DNA of 34,445 nucleotides. It comes from Bacteroidota bacterium. Lineage in GTDB: Bacteria > Bacteroidota > Bacteroidia > B-17B0 > Aurantibacillaceae. The stretch is taken from assembly GCA_947487905.1 (NCBI GenBank), contig CANLAV010000008.1:1-34445 (forward strand). The letters run 5' to 3'. Of this stretch, positions 24,453 to 32,185 are shown in pieces; positions within the stretch are counted from its first letter, which is position 1, and every line of letters begins with the position of its first letter. The notes beneath the pieces are model-generated. The model ran no database searches. It saw only the letters and a program-made list of their open reading frames with translations, and was not told where the DNA came from. Both the position numbers and the translations under genes were made by a program.

Positions 24453-26009
24453 TTACTTTGCGCTTAGTGTAATGTAAGGGATAATCATTTCTTCTAAACT
24501 AATGCCACCATGCTGAAAGGTGTTTTTATAATAATTAACGTAATGGTTAAAATTATTAGGATAAGCAAAAAATTTATCTTCGCGTGCAAATATAAATCGT
24601 GAACTCACATGTTGTTTTGGTAAAAAAGCATCTGCCGGATTTTTCACTTCAAATACTTCCTTGGCATTATAATCTAATGCCCTACCCTGCTTGTAACGTA
24701 AATTAGTATTAACTGATTTATCACCTATTACTTTGGTTGGTTCTTTTACATGCACCGTTCCATGATCTGTTGTGATAACTAACTTAGCATGTTTGGAAGC
24801 AATGAATTTAATCATCTCTAATAACGGAGAATGTTCAAACCACGATACTGTTAAACTTCTATAAGCTGGTTCATCATCAGCCAACTCTCTGATCATTTCT
24901 AATTCGGTACGCGCATGACTGAGCATGTCTACAAAATTATACACAATCACATTGAGCTTGTTATTCATTAAATTACTCATGTTTTCTGATAATTTCTTAC
25001 CAGCTGCAAAATTGGTTATCTTATTGTAACTCGTTTTCACATCCTTGCCTAAACGTTTTAATTGTGCGTTTAAGAAATCTTCTTCATGCATATTTTTCCC
25101 ACCGTCATCCTCATCATTCAACCACCAATCTGGATGACGCTTTTCCATTTCACTTGGCAAAAGCCCAGAAAATATAGCATTTCGAGCGTATTGCGTTGCA
25201 GAAGGTAAAATACTAAAAAATAATTCTTCGTTATCAACTTTAAAATAGTCTTGAATAATGGGTTGAATCATTTTCCACTGATCGTAACGCAAATTATCAA
25301 TCACAATTAAAAATGTACATGGGTTTGAATCCAAATTGGTGAAGAATTTATTTTTCAATAACGTGTGACTCATCACAGGTGGATTTTTGTCAGCGCCATT
25401 TAACCAATTGATGTAATGCTTATCAATGAATTTAAAAAACTGTTTGTTGGCTTCTTGCTTCTGCATTTTCAATACTTCAAGCATACCTTTATCTTGGTTT
25501 TGATCAATTTCAAGTTCCCAATACACAATTTTTTTATACACCTCTTGCCACTCTTGCCAATTTAAATGATCGGATAAAGTCATACCAATTTGACTAAATT
25601 CTTTTCGGTATTCGGTATTCGTTTTTTCGGAAACCAATCGTTTATTGTCTAATGCTTTTTTGAGTGATAACAAAATTTGATTTGGATTAACTGGTTTAAT
25701 CAAGTAATCTGCTATTTTACTTCCAATGGCATCTTCCATGATATACTCCTCTTCGCTTTTTGTAATCATAATGACAGGCAAATCCGATTTGAGTTGTTTA
25801 ATTTTGGTAAGCGCTTCCAATCCTGAAATGCCTGGCATATTTTCATCCAACAAAACAGCCGAAAGTGTATTGTTTTCTTTCACAATATCAATGGCTTCAT
25901 CGCCACTTAATGCGGTAATGATGTCGTAACCTTTACTATTCAAAAATAAAATATGGGGTTTTAGTAAATCTATTTCATCGTCGGCCCAAAGGATATTTAT
26001 TTTTTCCAT
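24453..26009 (-). CDS. porX: T9SS regulator PorX: response-regulator receiver plus PglZ-type domain
   Basis: The protein has 518 residues, matching PorX. The receiver domain (1-~120) has the acidic pair D10-D11, the phospho-acceptor D55 in VLLDENMPG, the Thr/Ser of MITKSE (~83), and K105 in YLIKP. A helical linker leads to a PglZ/alkaline-phosphatase-fold domain instead of a DNA-binding domain. Its metal-site segments are visible as VIDNLRYDQWK, SILPSATQYARNAIFSGLLPSE and LVITTDHGTVHV. In Porphyromonas, PorX works with sensor PorY and a sigma factor to control T9SS; the PglZ domain is a metal-dependent nucleotide phosphodiesterase-type fold. No sensor kinase is adjacent here. It lies 58 bases after rsmE, possibly the same transcript, and is followed by a terminator. 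Confidence 0.94.
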   Translation of the reverse strand: MEKINILWADDEIDLLKPHILFLNSKGYDIITALSGDEAIDIVKENNTLSAVLLDENMPGISGLEALTKIKQLKSDLPVIMITKSEEEYIMEDAIGSKIADYLIKPVNPNQILLSLKKALDNKRLVSEKTNTEYRKEFSQIGMTLSDHLNWQEWQEVYKKIVYWELEIDQNQDKGMLEVLKMQKQEANKQFFKFIDKHYINWLNGADKNPPVMSHTLLKNKFFTNLDSNPCTFLIVIDNLRYDQWKMIQPIIQDYFKVDNEELFFSILPSATQYARNAIFSGLLPSEMEKRHPDWWLNDEDDGGKNMHEEDFLNAQLKRLGKDVKTSYNKITNFAAGKKLSENMSNLMNNKLNVIVYNFVDMLSHARTELEMIRELADDEPAYRSLTVSWFEHSPLLEMIKFIASKHAKLVITTDHGTVHVKEPTKVIGDKSVNTNLRYKQGRALDYNAKEVFEVKNPADAFLPKQHVSSRFIFAREDKFFAYPNNFNHYVNYYKNTFQHGGISLEEMIIPYITLSAK

Positions 26010-26067
26010 AAAAAGTATTTTACTACATACGGTTGTATGCGTTTTTTATTGTGTTAAATTTTACTAA

Positions 26068-26766
26068 TTAATCTAATAACACAGCAAATGCGTTACAAGC
26101 AAATACACCAGCTGTTTCAGTTCTTAATCTTGAATTCCCTAAACTTGTTGGTGTATAGTTTAAAGCCAAGGCATCTTTAATTTCTTGTGTATTGAAATCG
26201 CCTTCGGGTCCAATTAAAATAGTGTATGATTTATTTGGTGCTATAAATTGTTTGAGGTGTTGCTTGCTTTCTTTTTCGCAATGAGCTATTAATTTAATAT
26301 CTGAGGTATTTGTTTTAATAAATTCTTTATACTCTTTTATTTCATTTATTTTAGGCATAAAGGCTTGTTGACTTTGTTTTAAAGCACTTTCGGCCACTTT
26401 CACAATTCTATCAATTTTTACAACGGTGCGTTCGGAGTTTTTACATTTTAAAAATGATATTTCATCCACGCCCATTTCAGTGGCTTTTTCGGTAAACCAT
26501 TCTATTCTGTCCATGTTTTTAGTTGGAGCAATGGCAATGTGTAAATAATACGGACGAGTTTGTTTAACTGTTTCTTTTTCAATTAAACTAACGGCACATT
26601 GTTTGGCGTGTGCGGCTTCTATTTTTCCAATAGCACGAATTCCTTTACCATCAATTACCTGAATCATATCGCCCACTTTATGACGCAACACTTTTACGCA
26701 GTGCAGCGATTCATCCTCATTTAATATGGCAACGTTATTTTGTATAATTCCGAAAAAAGTATTCAT
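26068..26766 (-). CDS. rsmE: 16S rRNA (uracil1498-N3)-methyltransferase
   Basis: The protein has 232 residues, normal for RsmE. An N-terminal PUA-like domain (HCVKVLRHKVGDMIQVIDGKG) is followed by the SPOUT methyltransferase fold. Family blocks are TEKATEMGVDEISFLKCKNSER, ILIGPEGDF and LGNSRLRTETAGVFACN, which form the knotted S-adenosylmethionine site. It methylates U1498 of 16S rRNA in the 30S subunit. It is divergent from acpH across 107 bases and lies just upstream of porX on the same strand. Confidence 0.95.
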   Translation of the reverse strand: MNTFFGIIQNNVAILNEDESLHCVKVLRHKVGDMIQVIDGKGIRAIGKIEAAHAKQCAVSLIEKETVKQTRPYYLHIAIAPTKNMDRIEWFTEKATEMGVDEISFLKCKNSERTVVKIDRIVKVAESALKQSQQAFMPKINEIKEYKEFIKTNTSDIKLIAHCEKESKQHLKQFIAPNKSYTILIGPEGDFNTQEIKDALALNYTPTSLGNSRLRTETAGVFACNAFAVLLD

Positions 26767-26873
26767 TACTAATTAGTTTGGAAGTAAAGTTAAGGATAAA
26801 AATAGGTTTTCGTGCTTGGATTTTAGGAATAAATAAATGGATATTAAGTATATTCGTCTTTTAAATAAATACG

Positions 26874-27467
26874 TTGAATTATCTAGCACATCAATTTTTA
26901 TCCTTTAAAAATACCGATTTAATGATTGGGAATTTCATTGCAGATTCTATCCAAGGCAATCGATTTGAAGGATTGAGTGATGACGCCATCAAAGGTATTA
27001 TGCTTCATCGAAAAATTGATTCGTTCACTGACTCGCACCCTATTTATTTAACCAGTAAACACCGATTTAGTAAAGACTTTGGAAAATACAGTGGCGTTTT
27101 AATGGACATGATTTATGATCATTACTTGGCAAAAAATTTTGAAAACTATTCAGATAGTTCCTTACAAGAATTTTGTAATCATACTTACCATGTTCTCAAT
27201 CAAAACATCTCAATTTTTCCCGAGCCCGCTAAACGGTTTCATGGGTATATGCTTGAGCACAATGTATTATTTAATTACTCCACCCTGCATGGTTTAGAAA
27301 CTGTGTTAACGCATCTCAATCATCGCATCAGGCATCGTTATCAACTTCAGCATTCATTAACATTGATTAAAAAATACAACGCTGACATAGAAGAAGAGTT
27401 CTTTATTTTTTTTGATGAATTACATCGCTATTGTTTAAAACAAGAAGAAGTGATGTCGTTGTTATAA
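26874..27467 (+). CDS. acpH: ACP phosphodiesterase (acyl-carrier-protein hydrolase)
   Basis: The protein has 197 residues. MNYLAHQFLSFKNTDLMIGNFIADSIQG and MLHRKIDSFTDSHP are the defining AcpH blocks, with HD-type metal-binding residues in HRKID and in LMDMIYDHYLA. It removes the 4'-phosphopantetheine group from holo-ACP in the cytoplasm. The start is a TTG. The frame is closed a few codons upstream and no ATG fits, while homologs begin at exactly this Met, so TTG initiation is well supported. Next downstream is the ferredoxin gene after 55 bases. Confidence 0.9.
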   Translation: MNYLAHQFLSFKNTDLMIGNFIADSIQGNRFEGLSDDAIKGIMLHRKIDSFTDSHPIYLTSKHRFSKDFGKYSGVLMDMIYDHYLAKNFENYSDSSLQEFCNHTYHVLNQNISIFPEPAKRFHGYMLEHNVLFNYSTLHGLETVLTHLNHRIRHRYQLQHSLTLIKKYNADIEEEFFIFFDELHRYCLKQEEVMSLL

Positions 27468-27522
27468 TTTTTTTAAAAATTAAGCTTCATTATTTTAATC
27501 CTTTTTATAATTTTACAACACT

Positions 27523-27849
27523 ATGACAGACATCAAAATTAATATTCAAAACAGCGATAACAGCATTACAACATTAGAAGCTCCAACCGATATGGGATTA
27601 AGTTTAATGGAGTTTTTAAAAGGAAACGATTATGATGTGTTAGCAACGTGCGGAGGCATGGCACTTTGCGCAACCTGTCATGTTGAAGTGGTAACTGGCT
27701 TTGAAAATCTACACGAGATTACAGATGATGAATACGCGATGTTGGATACATTACCTAATATAACCGACACATCACGTTTAGCCTGCCAATTAAAATTAGC
27801 TGATAATATGGATAATATTACAGTTAAAATTATGGGCGACGGACATTAA
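27523..27849 (+). CDS. 2Fe-2S ferredoxin (adrenodoxin/thioredoxin-reductase-partner type)
   Basis: The protein has 108 residues. The cluster ligands are Cys43, Cys49, Cys52 (CGGMALCATC) and Cys88 (LACQL), i.e. C-x5-C-x2-C-x35-C, the vertebrate-type/adrenodoxin pattern. The segment after the ligands, VVTGFENLHEITDDEYAMLDTL, is usual for this group. It is a soluble electron carrier. No Isc genes or partner reductase adjoin, although an FAD/NAD(P) oxidoreductase of unknown partner lies about 20 kb upstream in the window. It is probably transcribed with or after acpH. Confidence 0.94.
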   Translation: MTDIKINIQNSDNSITTLEAPTDMGLSLMEFLKGNDYDVLATCGGMALCATCHVEVVTGFENLHEITDDEYAMLDTLPNITDTSRLACQLKLADNMDNITVKIMGDGH

Positions 27850-27977
27850 TCAAACTACTTTTATCGGTTAACTAATGAACTTTAACATTTATTTTTTTGA
27901 TTTTTAACTAAATTGGATAAGAAATTTTAATTTTTAATTCATAATTTCGTTTTAGTTACAATCTAAATAAAACAATC

Positions 27978-28682
27978 ATGACTAAACTATTCATTACAGC
28001 TATCGCTATAGCTTGTTCATCTTTAAGCTCATTAGCACAAACTACCGACGAAATTGTTGCCAAACACATTGAAGCCATTGGCGGAAAAGATAATTGGTCA
28101 AAAATAAAATCCATGCGTACAGAAGGAATCATTAAAGCGCAAGGTGCTGAAATTAAAATAACTAATACTCAAATCGATAAGAAGGCGAATCGCACTGACA
28201 TTGAAGTAATGGGTATGAAAGGCTATTCTATTTTAACAAAAACAGAAGGTTGGAATTTTATGCCTTTTCAAGGTCAAACAAAACCTGAACCAATTACGGC
28301 TGATGAATTAAAAATGGGACAAGATGAGTTAAATATTCAAGATGAGTTTTTAACCTATACAGTATTAGGAAAGAAAATTGAAAATTTAGGGAAAGATGAA
28401 GTAGATGGTACCGAATGTTTCAAAATTAAATTAATTGATAAAGAAGGCATAGAATCAACTTACTTCATTGACCAAAGTAATTATTTCACAATTAAAGAAA
28501 TAAATAAAGTAAAAGTGAATGGTCAGGAAATGGAAAATACGACTACCTACAGTAACTATAAAAAAACGGATACAGGGGTATTTATAGCCATGAGTATTGG
28601 AAGTGATTATGGAGATTTAGAAATTTCTAAAATTGACATCAATCCAAACATTGATGAATCCATCTTTAAACTTGCAAAATAA
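27978..28682 (+). CDS. Exported LolA/LolB-like outer-membrane lipoprotein-sorting-type protein
   Basis: The protein has 234 residues. Signal peptide (LFITAIAIACSSLSSLAQ), then DEIVAKHIEAIGGKDNWSKIKSMRTEGII, the standard opening of a Bacteroidota family annotated as outer membrane lipoprotein-sorting or LolA-like. A half-barrel of antiparallel strands follows (KTEGWNFMPFQGQ, GTECFKIKLIDKEGIESTYFIDQSNYFTIKEINKVK) and the end FKLAK. The fold suggests binding of a lipid or lipoprotein acyl chain in the periplasm, but the actual ligand is unknown. It is not the canonical lolA of the cell-division region. A strong terminator follows immediately. Confidence 0.8.
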   Translation: MTKLFITAIAIACSSLSSLAQTTDEIVAKHIEAIGGKDNWSKIKSMRTEGIIKAQGAEIKITNTQIDKKANRTDIEVMGMKGYSILTKTEGWNFMPFQGQTKPEPITADELKMGQDELNIQDEFLTYTVLGKKIENLGKDEVDGTECFKIKLIDKEGIESTYFIDQSNYFTIKEINKVKVNGQEMENTTTYSNYKKTDTGVFIAMSIGSDYGDLEISKIDINPNIDESIFKLAK

Positions 28683-28699
28683 TTAGTAAACCTACTTGA

Positions 28700-28729
28700 A
28701 AGTCTGGTGCAATACCAGACTTTTTTTTT
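28700..28729 (+). terminator. Intrinsic terminator after the LolA-like gene
   Basis: AAGTCTGGT (28700-28708) pairs with ACCAGACTT (28714-28722) around GCAAT and is followed by a run of T. The track start of the next gene (28696) would place its first codons inside this hairpin, which argues for the downstream start. Confidence 0.9.
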
Positions 28730-28752
28730 CAAATCACTTAAACCACCAATTA

Positions 28753-31700
28753 ATGAAAACGAAAATTTTATTAGCATCCGTTATTTATAGTTCATTATGT
28801 TACTCTCAATCACCTGTAAACGCGGCCATGTTTGGAACTATGGAAGCTAGAAACTTAGGTCCTGGAACCATGAGTGGAAGAATTACAGCCATTGAAGGCG
28901 TGAATAGTGATGAAGGAAAAACAATTTATATTGGTACTGCTGGTGGCGGAGTTTGGAAATCAAAAAATGCAGGCGCAAGTTATAAACCACTATTTGATAA
29001 ATATTGTCAGTCAATTGGGGCATTGGCAATAGATCAAAAAAATCCATCAATTGTCTATGTGGGAACGGGAGAAAGCAATATGCGAAACTCAGTTTCAATT
29101 GGAAACGGAATGTACAAAACAAAAGACGGTGGAGATAATTGGAAATACATTGGTTTAGATAGTACGGAGCATATTTCTAGAATCATTGTAAATCCAGACA
29201 ATACAGACATTATTTATGCAGCAGTGCCAGGTGCTTTGTGGAGTAATAGTAAACACAGAGGTTTATACAAATCAACGAACGGAGGCGAAACATGGGAAAA
29301 AATTTTATACACCGACGATCAAACTGGCTGTGCTGAAATTTTAATGGATTCAAAAAATTCCAATATTTTGTATGCTTCCATGTGGCAATTTCGTCGTCAA
29401 CCATATAGTTTTAATTCGGGTGGAAAAGGAAGTGGATTATATAAAAGTATAGACGCTGGAAAAACATGGAAAGAATTAAAAACAGGTTTACCCGACAAAC
29501 CATTTGGAAGAATTGCCATGACCTTAGCTCCTAGCGAACCAAATAAAATGTGGGCCATTGTTGAAAGTAACAAAACTGGATTATATATTAGTGAAGATGG
29601 TGGAGAAACATGGAAAAGCCAAAGCGCCACATTAAATGTGACTGCTCGTCCGTTTTATTTTAGCACCATTGTTGTAGATCCAAAGGACTCAAAAAGAGTT
29701 TATCGTCCTGCATTTAATTTTGCTTATAGTAATGATGGTGGTTTTTCATTTACTGAGGCAAGTTATGGCGGTGGTTGGGTTCATAGCGACATGCATGCAC
29801 TTTGGATAAATCCTACAAATACTAATGTGATGTATGTTGGAACAGATGGTGGCATATACACGAGTATTGATAAAGGAATAACATGGCAATTTAATCATTG
29901 TTTACCTGTGGGTCAATTTTATCATGTAGCTGCTGATGAAAAAGAGCCCTATAACGTTTATGGTGGATTACAAGATAATGGAAGTTGGATGGCGCAAAGT
30001 TCGGGTCCTGGTGGTGTAAATAACGCACATTGGCAAAATGTTGGCGGTGGTGATGGTTTTTGGACAGTTCCAGATGCTGATGGAAAAGTTGTTTACTCTG
30101 AATACCAAGGTGGAAACATGTCAAGAGTAAGTATTCAAACAAAAAAATCTGAATCCATACAACCTAAAAAAACAAGTAAAGAAGATAAATTAAGATGGAA
30201 TTGGAATACACCAATTGTTACAGGTGCAAATAATCCGAAAAATTTATACGTTGGCGCGCAATACCTCTACAAATCAACCGATCAAGGACGAAATTGGAAA
30301 CGTATTTCGAACGACTTAACTACAAACGACAAAAAGAAACAAGAGCAAGAAGAAAGTGGTGGTTTAAGTGCCGATAATACCTCAGCAGAAAATCACTGTA
30401 CTATTTTTACAATTGCTGAATCGCCTTTAGATGAAACTCAAATTTGGGTTGGAACAGATGATGGAAATTTACAAGTTAGTACAGATGGAGGCAATTCTTG
30501 GACAAATGTTTCGGCAAATGTAACTAAATGTGGAATTGCAACCCAAGCTTGGGTAAGCAGTATTGAGCCATCACATTTTGATAAAAATACTGTGTATGCA
30601 ACATTTGAAAATCATATGTACGGCGACCATAAAACGTATTTAGCAAAAAGTTCTGATTTAGGAAAAACATGGGTAAAATTATCAAATAAAGAATTTATAA
30701 GTTTTGCTCATAAAATTATTGAAGATCCAATTAATAAGAATTTACTATTTCTTGGAACTGAAATGGGCTTATTTGCAACATTAGATGGTGGAACAACTTG
30801 GTTTAAAATAAAAAATAAAATTCCTGAATTTGCGTTAGTTCGTGATTTAAAAATACATCCAAAAACACACGATTTAATTGTAGGGACACACGGAAGAGGT
30901 ATTTTTATCTTAGATGATATTAGACCAATTCGAAATTTAACAAAAGAGATTTGGGATCAAGATGTTTATTTATTTCCAACGCCTGATATTACTTTAAACA
31001 ATGGCAAATATGGCTGGGGCGGACCTGAAGTTTCAGGTGGATGGCAAGCTGGAAACCCTGACTTCACACCAACAATTAATTATTATTTAAAACAACGCTT
31101 AGCATCAGGCAAAGCAACAATCGAAATTTATGACGCAAATGGCTTAATGTTACAATCCATGACAGCGGGCATCAGAAAAGGCATCAACAAAGTAAGTTGG
31201 AATTTAAGAGGCACTCCTCCAAAAGTTGCAGCAGGTAGTGCTAAAATGGATGGCGCTGGCTTTACGGCTCCAATGGTATTACCTGGATTGTACACAGTTA
31301 AACTAAAATTAAATGATAAGGAATATACTAGCACCATTAACTGTATCCATGATAAGGAAAATGTTGACTTAACTGAAGCTGACAGAAAAATGGTTTACGT
31401 TCATGCAACAAAACTAAAGACACTATTTGAAAATGTAAATCATTTGATTGATTCTGTTAGTTATTATAAACTAACGTTAAAAACAGACTCTATTGATTTT
31501 AATAAAAATAAAACTAAAAAAGTATTTTATTCAGATTTAGAAAAAATAAGATCAGAATTAATGAGCACTAAAAAAACATCGATATTTGCAGATGAAGAAA
31601 GATTAAGAGAAAAAGTTTCTTCCCTTTATAGCACATTCTGTTATATGGAATCAAAGCCAAATTCAACACAACTTGAGGCCATTGAAGTTTTAGAAAATGA

Positions 31701-31770
31701 TTATAAAAAGCAGGAAGAAATTTATAAAGCATTGATGATTAAAAATAAAAAAACAATCGTTAAGCCTTAA
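28753..31770 (+). CDS. Large secreted Asp-box (BNR/VPS10-like) beta-propeller protein
   Basis: The protein has 1005 residues from the ATG at 28753. That start gives the signal peptide MKTKILLASVIYSSLCYSQ, whereas the track start at 28696 lies in the preceding terminator. About eleven Asp-box motifs of the S/T-x-D-x-G-x-x-W type are visible (TKDGGDNW, STNGGETW, SIDAGKTW, SEDGGETW, SIDKGITW, STDQGRNW, STDGGNSW, SSDLGKTW, TLDGGTTW and weaker ones), which predicts one or two sialidase/sortilin-type propellers. IVGTHGRGIFILDDIRP closes the propeller. An Ig-like FlgD-type segment (ATIEIYDANG … INKVSWNLRG) and a charged helical C-terminus follow. No catalytic sialidase site is evident. It lacks a T9SS tail. 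Homologs are annotated as glycosyl hydrolase or VPS10-domain proteins without proven activity. Confidence 0.88.
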   Translation: MKTKILLASVIYSSLCYSQSPVNAAMFGTMEARNLGPGTMSGRITAIEGVNSDEGKTIYIGTAGGGVWKSKNAGASYKPLFDKYCQSIGALAIDQKNPSIVYVGTGESNMRNSVSIGNGMYKTKDGGDNWKYIGLDSTEHISRIIVNPDNTDIIYAAVPGALWSNSKHRGLYKSTNGGETWEKILYTDDQTGCAEILMDSKNSNILYASMWQFRRQPYSFNSGGKGSGLYKSIDAGKTWKELKTGLPDKPFGRIAMTLAPSEPNKMWAIVESNKTGLYISEDGGETWKSQSATLNVTARPFYFSTIVVDPKDSKRVYRPAFNFAYSNDGGFSFTEASYGGGWVHSDMHALWINPTNTNVMYVGTDGGIYTSIDKGITWQFNHCLPVGQFYHVAADEKEPYNVYGGLQDNGSWMAQSSGPGGVNNAHWQNVGGGDGFWTVPDADGKVVYSEYQGGNMSRVSIQTKKSESIQPKKTSKEDKLRWNWNTPIVTGANNPKNLYVGAQYLYKSTDQGRNWKRISNDLTTNDKKKQEQEESGGLSADNTSAENHCTIFTIAESPLDETQIWVGTDDGNLQVSTDGGNSWTNVSANVTKCGIATQAWVSSIEPSHFDKNTVYATFENHMYGDHKTYLAKSSDLGKTWVKLSNKEFISFAHKIIEDPINKNLLFLGTEMGLFATLDGGTTWFKIKNKIPEFALVRDLKIHPKTHDLIVGTHGRGIFILDDIRPIRNLTKEIWDQDVYLFPTPDITLNNGKYGWGGPEVSGGWQAGNPDFTPTINYYLKQRLASGKATIEIYDANGLMLQSMTAGIRKGINKVSWNLRGTPPKVAAGSAKMDGAGFTAPMVLPGLYTVKLKLNDKEYTSTINCIHDKENVDLTEADRKMVYVHATKLKTLFENVNHLIDSVSYYKLTLKTDSIDFNKNKTKKVFYSDLEKIRSELMSTKKTSIFADEERLREKVSSLYSTFCYMESKPNSTQLEAIEVLENDYKKQEEIYKALMIKNKKTIVKP

Positions 31771-31779
31771 TTTGTATTT

Positions 31780-31817
31780 AAAGTGTTTGTAAATGCATAT
31801 TTTTACAAACACTTTTT
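31780..31817 (+). terminator. Intrinsic terminator after the Asp-box propeller gene
   Basis: AAAGTGTTTGTAAA (31780-31793) pairs perfectly with TTTACAAACACTTT (31802-31815), followed by TT. The track start of the next ORF (31793) falls inside the stem, so that start is wrong. Confidence 0.88.
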
Positions 31818-31828
31818 TACACTGTTTT

Positions 31829-32044
31829 ATGTCAGAACAAAAAAATAATCCATTACACGGCAAAACACTTCAAGCTATTTTAGAACATTTAGTTCATCAT
31901 TACCGTTGGGATGGTTTAGCGCATCACATGGATGTAAATTGTTTTAAAAAAGACCCAAGCATTAAATCGAGTTTAACGTTTTTACGCAAAACACCTTGGG
32001 CTCGCAAAAAAGTAGAAGATTTATATCTTGATTTATTTTTATAA
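31829..32044 (+). CDS. VF530 family protein (DUF2132)
   Basis: The protein has 71 residues from [11 protein letters not shown], preferred over the track start because the extra 12 residues would be encoded within a terminator. [61 protein letters not shown] is a near-complete match to the VF530 domain as I know it (LHG…L..I…LV.HYGW…[25 protein letters not shown]), though only part is quoted from sequence motif by motif. The family is a small helical cytoplasmic protein reported to bind DNA; its role is otherwise unclear. It sits alone between two terminator-bounded genes. Confidence 0.9.
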   Translation: MSEQKNNPLHGKTLQAILEHLVHHYRWDGLAHHMDVNCFKKDPSIKSSLTFLRKTPWARKKVEDLYLDLFL

Positions 32045-32128
32045 TTTTTTAAATTATCTAAATAGTTAGGATTACTATTTACTTATTTTTTATTCTGACT
32101 TCTAAAGCTAAAATTCAGATTAGATATT

Positions 32129-32157
32129 TTGAAAAAGACTTTTTTTCATTAGCTTTA
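32129..32157 (+). promoter_or_regulatory. Candidate Bacteroidota promoter for the Omp28-like gene
   Basis: TTG (32129-32131) and TAGCTTTA (32150-32157), 18 bases apart, match the -33 TTG / -7 TAnnTTTG pattern in all but the last base. They lie about 29 bases before the ATG. No other TTG/-7 pair in this gap is as good. Confidence 0.45.
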
Positions 32158-32185
32158 CTATACAACTAATTTATCAATTTTAACT

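Noticed and set aside
28696-28752. Track start for the Asp-box protein
   Set aside because: The first codons form the right and left arms of a strong terminator and precede a complete signal peptide; the ATG at 28753 is used instead.
31793-31828. Track start for the VF530 protein
   Set aside because: It lies within a perfect 14-bp terminator stem; the ATG at 31829 begins just before the conserved domain.
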